Assembly (NCBI GenBank): GCA_030152985.1
Contig: JASLIE010000079.1
Span: 1 to 6,380, forward strand
From: Bacillaceae bacterium
GTDB lineage: Bacteria; Bacillota; Bacilli; Bacillales; Amphibacillaceae
Reading direction: 5' to 3'
Length of the DNA: 6,380 nt
Made by a program: the position numbers and the translations under genes. This document shows, one piece after another, positions 1-4,546 of the stretch; position 1 is the stretch's first letter; every line of letters begins with the position of its first letter. Below the pieces are notes generated by a model. It ran no database searches. It had not been told where the DNA came from and worked only from the letters and a program-made list of their open reading frames with translations.

Positions 1-1
1 A

Positions 2-622
2 CGTTTATTAATCATTTTACTCGCATCTGTTTTACTCGTTGCCTGTGGTAAAAAAGATGTCGAAGAAGCTAAAGAAATCGACGAGTTAGACGTCGAAACA
101 GAAGAAGTGACTGAAGAGGAACCGGTTGATGACGCATCAGATTCAACTGATACAGAAGATAAAAATGAGGTAAACTCAGACTCATCTCAGTCAAAAGATA
201 AGCAGTCAAGTACAGGAAAGACGCAAACAAAGGATAAGGAATCGAACAAAGGCCAATCAAATCAAAATCAAGAAGCGGCCAAACAAGAATCGGTAGATCA
301 AGTTGCTAAAAAAGTAGTTGACTCGCAAAATTCAGGCGACTATGCCACTTTAAAAAAATATTTAGCGAAAAATGTAAAACTAAATGAAGCGAAAAAAGAA
401 CTTACTATTTCAGATGTTGAGTATCCAGGCCAGGTCGAATTAATTTCTGGCATGAAAAAAGAAGATATTGAACATCGCTTTACAAATGATGATGATCCAA
501 AAAATGTCATTGTTGGTTATGCAGCAATTGATTATGAAGCAGAAATGAGTTATACAATTGAGATGACTTTTACACCAGATGGTAATTCATGGAAGCTAAA
601 AAACATGCAAATAAACAAATAA
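2..622 (+). CDS. Lipoprotein with long acidic/polar linker and small C-terminal domain (5' end cut off)
   Basis: The reading frame is open from the window edge to TAA at 620-622, giving 206 visible residues; the true start lies upstream. The visible N-terminus is a hydrophobic signal-peptide core ending in the lipobox LVAC-G, with the lipidation cysteine as visible residue 15 (nt 44-46). The product should therefore be exported, cleaved by signal peptidase II and anchored to the outer face of the membrane. Residues about 18-97 are low complexity: first rich in Glu/Asp, then Ser/Asp/Lys, then Lys/Gln/Asn, which looks like a disordered spacer across the wall. Residues about 98-206 look folded, with helices followed by beta-prone stretches (VIVGYAAIDYEAEMSYTIEM). 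An NTF2-like fold is possible but only a guess. An internal GTG at 107 could be mistaken for the start, but it would discard the lipobox. No specific function is recognised. Confidence 0.85.
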   Translation, partial: RLLIILLASVLLVACGKKDVEEAKEIDELDVETEEVTEEEPVDDASDSTDTEDKNEVNSDSSQSKDKQSSTGKTQTKDKESNKGQSNQNQEAAKQESVDQVAKKVVDSQNSGDYATLKKYLAKNVKLNEAKKELTISDVEYPGQVELISGMKKEDIEHRFTNDDDPKNVIVGYAAIDYEAEMSYTIEMTFTPDGNSWKLKNMQINK

Positions 623-626
623 ATTG

Positions 627-663
627 AAGCCCATTCAACTCTTGTTGAATGGGCTTATTCTTT
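627..663 (+). terminator. Rho-independent terminator of the lipoprotein gene
   Basis: A perfect 13-bp stem (AAGCCCATTCAAC at 627-639 with GTTGAATGGGCTT at 644-656) has a TCTT loop and is followed by a T-rich tail, ATTCTTTT. It starts 4 nt after the lipoprotein stop codon. Confidence 0.9.
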
Positions 664-672
664 TGATATAAT
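645..672 (+). promoter_or_regulatory. Candidate sigma-A promoter for mvaS
   Basis: TTGAAT at 645-650 is separated by 16 bp from a perfect TATAAT at 667-672. The -35 box lies inside the 3' arm of the preceding terminator. Transcription would start near 679, leaving a leader of about 110 nt before mvaS. The -10 is strong; the pairing with this -35 is inferred, and no better pair was found between 657 and 790. Confidence 0.5.
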
Positions 673-742
673 AAGGGTTTGCGCTTTCTTTTCGGATAAA
701 ATTATGAGAAACTTATATCAAATATTTTAGGAAGTTTACTGA

Positions 743-766
743 CTCATGTTCAGGTCTTCACATGAG
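743..766 (+). other. Small hairpin in the mvaS leader
   Basis: CTCATGT at 743-749 pairs with ACATGAG at 760-766 around a 10-nt loop. It lies 9 nt upstream of the mvaS ribosome binding region (776-783) and includes the alternative ATG at 746. It could tune translation start choice or be incidental. No known riboswitch is recognised. Confidence 0.3.
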
Positions 767-775
767 GAAAAAATG

Positions 776-783
776 AAAAGGGG
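776..783 (+). promoter_or_regulatory. Ribosome binding site deciding the mvaS start at 791
   Basis: AAAAGGGG ends 7 nt before ATG 791. Two earlier in-frame ATGs exist at 746 and 773. AGGAAG at 729-734 is 11 nt before 746, and GAGGA at 764-768 is only 4 nt before 773, so both are less well placed. Confidence 0.75.
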
Positions 784-790
784 AAATAAA

Positions 791-1954
791 ATGAAAATAG
801 GAATTGACAAGTTAGGGTTTTATACACCAAATATGACGATCGATATGGTCGATCTTGCAAAAGCACGCGGAGATGATCCGGATAAATATACAATCGGAAT
901 CGGGCAAGATGAAATGGCAATTAATCCAATTACGCAAGATACAGTCACTATGGCAGCAAATGCAGCACTCAAAGTTGTTACAGATGCTGACAGAGAGAAA
1001 ATTGACTTAGTCATTGTTGGAACTGAGACAGGCATTGATCATTCAAAAGCAGCGGCAGTTTATGTACACCGTTTAGTCGGTTTGAAGAAGTCAGCACGTG
1101 CGGTTGAAATGAAACAAGCATGTTATAGTGCAACAGCAGCCATTCAGCTTGCTAAAGGTCACATTGCACTTAATCCTGACAGTAAAGTGCTTGTAGTGGC
1201 ATCAGATATTGCAAGGTATGGCTTAAACACACCTGGTGAAGTCACCCAAGGAGCAGGCGCAGTTGCTGTTTTATTAAGTAAAGACCCAGCTATTTTAGAG
1301 CTCGAAGCAGATGCAGCTTTTGAAACAGATGACATTATGGATTTCTGGCGTCCGACTTATTCAGACGTTGCCTTAGTTGATGGTAAATACTCAAACGATA
1401 AATATATTGAGTTTTTTGCTAATGTTTGGGAAAGTTATCGTGAAAAAACAAAACGTGACTTCGCAGATTTTGAAGCGATTTGTTTCCACCTGCCTTATAC
1501 GCGGATGGGTGAAAAAGCAATGAAGCCACATCTTGAGGCGATGGGAGATTCAGCTGAACGTTTACAGGCTCATTATAAGACAAGTACGACTTATAATCGT
1601 TTAGTCGGAAATATTTATACAGGCTCGCTTTATTTAGGGCTAATTTCATTGCTTGAGCATGCTGAGCATTTAGAAGCAGGTATGCGCATAGGAATGTTTA
1701 GTTACGGATCAGGTGCTGTTGCTGAGTTTTTCTCTGGTATTTTACAAGAAGGTTATGAGGCTCACTTACTTAAAGGTGAGCACCAAGCAATGCTTGATTC
1801 ACGTAAGAGAGTGAGTGTTAAAGAGTATGAAGAAGAATTCTTAAAAGAACTACCAACAGACGGGTCAACAGTTGAACTTGATTTATCAAATGAAACAGCC
1901 AGTGTCTATTTAACAGGAATAAAAGATCATATGCGTCAATATGAAGTTAAATAA
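791..1954 (+). CDS. mvaS: Hydroxymethylglutaryl-CoA synthase (mevalonate pathway)
   Basis: This cytoplasmic enzyme condenses acetyl-CoA with acetoacetyl-CoA to HMG-CoA, the first committed step of the mevalonate route to isopentenyl diphosphate. The protein has 387 residues, the usual length for bacterial MvaS. It shows the thiolase-type fold of the family: Glu79 in GTETGIDHSKAAA, the acyl-accepting Cys111 in KQACYSATAA, and His233 in CFHLPYTRMG. These match the catalytic Glu79/Cys111/His233 numbering known for the Staphylococcus and Enterococcus enzymes, which strongly supports ATG 791 as the start. The glycine-rich GMFSYGSGAVAEFF near residues 301-314 is also typical. A start at 746 would add 15 residues with no family counterpart. 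The gene appears monocistronic, between its own promoter and a terminator. HMG-CoA reductase (mvaA) and the other pathway genes are not in the window. Confidence 0.97.
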   Translation: MKIGIDKLGFYTPNMTIDMVDLAKARGDDPDKYTIGIGQDEMAINPITQDTVTMAANAALKVVTDADREKIDLVIVGTETGIDHSKAAAVYVHRLVGLKKSARAVEMKQACYSATAAIQLAKGHIALNPDSKVLVVASDIARYGLNTPGEVTQGAGAVAVLLSKDPAILELEADAAFETDDIMDFWRPTYSDVALVDGKYSNDKYIEFFANVWESYREKTKRDFADFEAICFHLPYTRMGEKAMKPHLEAMGDSAERLQAHYKTSTTYNRLVGNIYTGSLYLGLISLLEHAEHLEAGMRIGMFSYGSGAVAEFFSGILQEGYEAHLLKGEHQAMLDSRKRVSVKEYEEEFLKELPTDGSTVELDLSNETASVYLTGIKDHMRQYEVK

Positions 1955-1985
1955 AAAGAAGCGCCTCTTTAGGCGCTTCTTTTTA
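1952..1985. terminator. Bidirectional terminator between convergent mvaS and tdk
   Basis: A perfect 15-bp stem (1952-1966 with 1971-1985) has a GC-rich core AGCGCCT/AGGCGCT and a CTTT loop. It is flanked by an A5 run on the left and a T5 run on the right, so it gives a U-tract in either direction. The mvaS stop TAA (1952-1954) and the tdk stop (1983-1985, complement) form the two ends of the stem. Confidence 0.93.
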
Positions 1986-2573
1986 TTTATGGGGATGTTT
2001 AAATTCAGTGACTTCTTTATAACATTTACGGCAAACAGGTAAGTAGCGTTCACTTCCACCGATATGAACTTGTTCTCCTTCGTAAACAGGTTTTCCGTCT
2101 GCATCAAAGCGTAAGTTCATGATTGCTTTTTTGTGGCAATACCAACATTCTGTTTTTAATTCTTTTATATTATCTGCATAAATAAGTAGATATTTTGACC
2201 CTTCAAATAAGTTGTTAAAGGAATCATTTTTAAGTCCGTAGCTCATGACTGTAATTCCAATGTCATCGACGATTTCTGTCAGTTCGTGAACTTGTTTTTT
2301 AGTTAAAAACTGAGCCTCATCAATTAAAATTGAGCTTGGTTGCTCTTTTAAATTTTGAACAAGCTGCAGGATGTTTGTCTCACTATTAAAGACCTGTGCT
2401 TCTTTTTCAAAGCCAGTTCGACTCCAAATCTTACCGACCGCATGCCGGTCATCGAGTTGTGAGGTAAGCAAGAGAACATGTTTACCTTGTACCTCGTAAT
2501 TAAAAGCAACTTTAATAATTTCTAGACTTTTACCTGCAGACATTGTTGAATAATGAAAAAATAATTTAGCCAT
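1983..2573 (-). CDS. tdk: Thymidine kinase
   Basis: It phosphorylates thymidine (and deoxyuridine) with ATP to dTMP, the cytosolic salvage route to dTTP; family members are tetramers inhibited by dTTP. The protein has 196 residues, normal for type II TK. It has a Walker A loop YSTMSAGKS (residues 8-16), the Walker B/catalytic segment LIDEAQFL with Glu86 as presumed catalytic base, a YGLKNDSFNNLF segment (112-123), and the substrate-covering lasso with IGGSERYLPVC (171-181). Four cysteines, C143-x2-C146 and C181-x2-C184, form a complete structural zinc site. The N-terminus and P-loop resemble the Listeria/Streptococcus/E. coli subtype (SMNSGKT or AMNAGKS) rather than the PMFSGKSEEL type of Bacillus and Staphylococcus. 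The start is fixed by GGAGGA 6 nt upstream. It lies 17 nt after the stop of the upstream membrane-protein gene, so it is probably co-transcribed with it. Confidence 0.96.
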   Translation of the reverse strand: MAKLFFHYSTMSAGKSLEIIKVAFNYEVQGKHVLLLTSQLDDRHAVGKIWSRTGFEKEAQVFNSETNILQLVQNLKEQPSSILIDEAQFLTKKQVHELTEIVDDIGITVMSYGLKNDSFNNLFEGSKYLLIYADNIKELKTECWYCHKKAIMNLRFDADGKPVYEGEQVHIGGSERYLPVCRKCYKEVTEFKHPHK

Positions 2574-2579
2574 ATGCCG

Positions 2580-2585
2580 TCCTCC
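2580..2585 (-). promoter_or_regulatory. Ribosome binding site of tdk
   Basis: On the minus strand GGAGGA ends 6 nt before the tdk ATG. It is a near-consensus Shine-Dalgarno site lying entirely in the 17-nt gap after the upstream gene, so tdk can be translated independently within a shared mRNA. Confidence 0.9.
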
Positions 2586-2590
2586 GAATA

Positions 2591-3400
2591 CTAATTTTCT
2601 TGATAGATAATTGGCTTTTCTCTAAAAATAAATCCGAGTATATAGAGGATACCAGGAAAGATAAAGAGAAAAACGGGTGCTTGAATCAATGAGCTGAATA
2701 ATTCGTTTTCAGGTGGAAAAGAATTATCATTCAGTAAAATCATATTATAAATACCAATTGCCAGGTTAATAATTGCAACGATTAAAAAATAAAAATAAAG
2801 CTTAGTTTGCTCTTTATGCTGAACAACAAAGTACATCACCCAATTTGCAAGAATGAATAAAAGTGATCCGATAACAAAGAATGTAATAAATGACGGATTT
2901 AAATAGGCGAAAAGTTGCTCGAGTAGTTTTTCATTACCGATTAAAAGTAAAAATATGTAGGAGAAAATAATCCAAATAAAAGTATTTAAAGCATTTGCAA
3001 TAAAAATAAAGACAAACTTCCAATTGTTATGAATTAAGAGCTTGCGATCAGGCACTTTGTCTTTATTTTTTAAAATTAAATAAGCCCCAATCAGATAAAG
3101 TAAGCTTGGAATTGCAAGTGCAAGTCCAGATTGAATTATACTTAAGATAAGTCCAATCAGTCCAGCCGTAATAAAAATATACAAAATGAAGTGAGCAGAC
3201 TTTTTTAAATAGACAAGCATTAAAATCCAGCTCAAAATAATTGTGATAAGAGAGATAGTGATGATAGTAAATTCTTTTGAACTGATTGTTTGATTAATAC
3301 TTGCAAGAATGAATGAAATATAAGCAAAACTGCCAGCAATAAAAGTAATAAGAATGTTGGCAAAGATTAGAAAGAATTGGCCAGTCTGTCGTTGTATCAT
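2591..3400 (-). CDS. Unrecognised 8-TM membrane protein made of two 4-TM repeats
   Basis: This 269-residue, very hydrophobic protein has about eight predicted membrane helices near residues 9-33, 45-65, 70-90, 93-110, 129-154, 170-193, 201-223 and 240-259. Lys-rich loops (YLKKSAH, KNKDKVPDRK, QHKEQTK, FREKP) put both termini inside the cell. The halves are related: FANILITFIAGSFAYISFIL (13-32) matches IANALNTFIWIIFSYIFLLL (134-153) at 10 of 20 positions, and PSLLYLIG (98-105) aligns with PGILYILG (249-256). There is no signal peptide, catalytic motif or transporter signature I can recognise; small 4-TM DUF families of Bacilli are a possible relation, unverified. The start ATG has GGGGTG 5 nt upstream, and no other in-frame ATG with a good site was seen. 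It is first in an apparent operon with tdk, but nothing in the sequence ties its function to thymidine. It could be a transporter-like or stress/envelope protein. Confidence 0.8.
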   Translation of the reverse strand: MIQRQTGQFFLIFANILITFIAGSFAYISFILASINQTISSKEFTIITISLITIILSWILMLVYLKKSAHFILYIFITAGLIGLILSIIQSGLALAIPSLLYLIGAYLILKNKDKVPDRKLLIHNNWKFVFIFIANALNTFIWIIFSYIFLLLIGNEKLLEQLFAYLNPSFITFFVIGSLLFILANWVMYFVVQHKEQTKLYFYFLIVAIINLAIGIYNMILLNDNSFPPENELFSSLIQAPVFLFIFPGILYILGFIFREKPIIYQEN

Positions 3401-3405
3401 AAATG

Positions 3406-3411
3406 CACCCC
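3406..3411 (-). promoter_or_regulatory. Ribosome binding site of the 8-TM protein gene
   Basis: GGGGTG on the minus strand ends 5 nt before the ATG at 3400-3398. It is a moderate Shine-Dalgarno match and supports the chosen start. Confidence 0.7.
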
Positions 3412-3431
3412 ATTTAGTTGTGTAGTAAAGT

Positions 3432-3460
3432 TTCCGATAATGCCCATTATATAGTATAAT
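3432..3460 (+). promoter_or_regulatory. Sigma-A promoter for the LCP gene
   Basis: A perfect TATAAT at 3455-3460 lies 17 bp after a poor -35 candidate, TTCCGA at 3432-3437. Transcription would begin near 3467, about 48 nt before the LCP start. The weak -35 hints at modest activity or a need for an activator. It overlaps the divergent operon promoter. Confidence 0.6.
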
Positions 3461-3473
3461 TAGTTTATGTTAA
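3446..3473 (-). promoter_or_regulatory. Sigma-A promoter for the membrane protein-tdk operon
   Basis: On the minus strand TTAACA (3473-3468) is followed after 16 bp by a perfect TATAAT (3451-3446). The start of transcription would fall near 3439, leaving a leader of about 40 nt. Confidence 0.7.
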
Positions 3474-3500
3474 AGTAAGAAAGATGTTTTAAAGTGAAGT

Positions 3501-3505
3501 GAGGG
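3501..3505 (+). promoter_or_regulatory. Ribosome binding site choosing the LCP start at 3515
   Basis: GAGGG at 3501-3505 is 9 nt before ATG 3515 but directly abuts ATG 3506, which is too close for initiation. An in-frame TGA at 3500-3502 rules out any earlier start. Confidence 0.6.
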
Positions 3506-3514
3506 ATGAGGAAG

Positions 3515-4432
3515 ATGGAGAAAACAAAGAAGAAGCTGTCAATATGGAAGATATTAATAATCCTAGCAATTATATTTATTTTAGGCGTATTTGGTTATGC
3601 ATTAAGTGTTTATTTACATGCTAAGAAGACGGTCAATAATGAGATGCATTCACCTGTTGATGCAATTGATACCTCAGTAGGTAAAGATAAACTGAAAAAT
3701 AAAAATACTCTTAATATTCTATTGCTTGGTATTGACGCTGAAGAAGGAACAAATGGACGTTCAGACGCAATGATGATTTTAACAATTGACGGTAAAAATG
3801 ATCAAATGCAACTCATTAGTATCCCACGAGATACACGAACGGAAATCATCGGTAAGGGCATTCAAGACAAAATTAACCATGCCTATGCTTTTGGTGGAGC
3901 AGAAATGTCGATTGCAACGATTGAAAACTTTTTAGACATGGATTTAGATTATTATGTCAGTATGAATATGAAGGGCTTTAAACAGCTTGTTGATGAATTA
4001 GGAACGATTACTGTTAAAAATGAAATTGAATGGTCAGATAATAAGTATAGTTTTAATAAGGGACCTATCACTATGGATGGTGACCAAACAATGGCCTTTG
4101 TTCGGATGCGTAAGCAAGATCCATCTGGTGATTTTGGACGAACAAAACGTCAGCGTCAAGTAGTAGCCGGTATAATTAATGAAGGTGCATCTGTCGGAAG
4201 TGTTCCAAAAATAAGTGGCTTAATTTCAATTTTAGGTAAGAATATGGAAACAAATTTAGACATGGATGACATGCAAAAACTCTTACTCAATTATCAAGGT
4301 GCACGCCGAAACTTTACCGAGTATCAAATGGAAGGTGAAGGTCAAAAAATTAACGGCGTTTACTATTTAATTGTAAATGATGCAGAGATTCAAAAAGTAC
4401 ATGATATGATCGAAGACCTAGGTGGAAAGTAA
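3515..4432 (+). CDS. LytR-CpsA-Psr (LCP) family cell-wall polymer ligase/attenuator
   Basis: LCP proteins sit on the outer membrane face and transfer undecaprenyl-pyrophosphate-linked glycopolymers such as wall teichoic acid or capsule onto peptidoglycan. The product has 305 residues from ATG 3515 (308 from the alternative ATG 3506). A Lys-rich cytoplasmic tail is followed by one membrane helix (about 11-34) and then the extracytoplasmic LCP domain (about 65-225). Family landmarks are NILLLGIDAEEG then GRSDAMMI (Arg82, Asp84), SIPRDTR (Arg105, Arg108) and the C-terminal GDFGRTKRQRQV (Arg209, Arg212), which bind the pyrophosphate. The gene has its own promoter and terminator. Bacilli usually carry several LCP paralogues (TagT/U/V, MsrR, Psr); the sequence alone does not tell which this is, so no symbol is given. 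It precedes secDF but is separated from it by a terminator. Confidence 0.95.
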   Translation: MEKTKKKLSIWKILIILAIIFILGVFGYALSVYLHAKKTVNNEMHSPVDAIDTSVGKDKLKNKNTLNILLLGIDAEEGTNGRSDAMMILTIDGKNDQMQLISIPRDTRTEIIGKGIQDKINHAYAFGGAEMSIATIENFLDMDLDYYVSMNMKGFKQLVDELGTITVKNEIEWSDNKYSFNKGPITMDGDQTMAFVRMRKQDPSGDFGRTKRQRQVVAGIINEGASVGSVPKISGLISILGKNMETNLDMDDMQKLLLNYQGARRNFTEYQMEGEGQKINGVYYLIVNDAEIQKVHDMIEDLGGK

Positions 4433-4462
4433 AAAAGAAAACAGTAGTGTTTTCTTTTTTAC
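4429..4462 (+). terminator. Rho-independent terminator of the LCP gene
   Basis: A perfect 14-bp stem, GTAAAAAAGAAAAC (4429-4442) with GTTTTCTTTTTTAC (4449-4462), closes an AGTAGT loop. The LCP stop TAA (4430-4432) is inside the 5' arm. The stem is unusually AT-rich and the T6 run lies inside the 3' arm rather than after it. Confidence 0.8.
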
Positions 4463-4486
4463 TTGAATGCTTATTCAATCTAAAAG

Positions 4487-4495
4487 TGATAAAAT
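4487..4495 (+). promoter_or_regulatory. Candidate extended -10 promoter for secDF
   Basis: TGA-TAAAAT at 4487-4495 fits the TGn extended -10 pattern. No good -35 is found 16-18 bp upstream, which extended -10 promoters tolerate. Transcription would begin near 4502, about 45 nt before secDF. Confidence 0.5.
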
Positions 4496-4530
4496 AAGGT
4501 CAGTTCGTTTAATATTTTAGTTGCAAGTGA

Positions 4531-4538
4531 AGGAAGGA
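4531..4538 (+). promoter_or_regulatory. Ribosome binding site of secDF
   Basis: AGGAAGGA ends 8 nt before ATG 4547. An earlier ATG at 4538 is followed immediately by TAA and has no usable spacing, so 4547 is the start. Confidence 0.85.
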
Positions 4539-4546
4539 TGTAATCA

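Noticed and set aside
69..260. 63-codon minus-strand open frame opposite the lipoprotein linker
   Set aside because: It arises from the biased composition of the linker; the plus-strand frame with lipobox and terminator is the real gene.
623..790. Riboswitch or T-box in the mvaS leader
   Set aside because: The leader is only about 110 nt, with no conserved riboswitch core, no T-box motif and no second terminator before mvaS.
838..854. Inverted repeat GATCGA-TATGG-TCGATC as a possible operator
   Set aside because: It lies inside the mvaS coding region in conserved-length protein sequence, and a 6-bp repeat there is easily chance.
820..2107. Minus-strand open frames opposite mvaS and across its 3' end (820-1035, 1419-1649, 1910-2107)
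   Set aside because: They overlap strongly supported mvaS and tdk in other frames and have no recognisable protein features.
4463..4478. Inverted repeat TTGAAT-GCTT-ATTCAA upstream of secDF as an operator
   Set aside because: It is short and AT-rich, and there is no second copy or known regulator match; it could only be judged by comparison with relatives.
4538..4543. ATG-TAA start-stop pair just before secDF
   Set aside because: The purine-rich site AGGAAGG directly abuts this ATG, leaving no spacing for initiation, while it is well placed for ATG 4547; probably chance.
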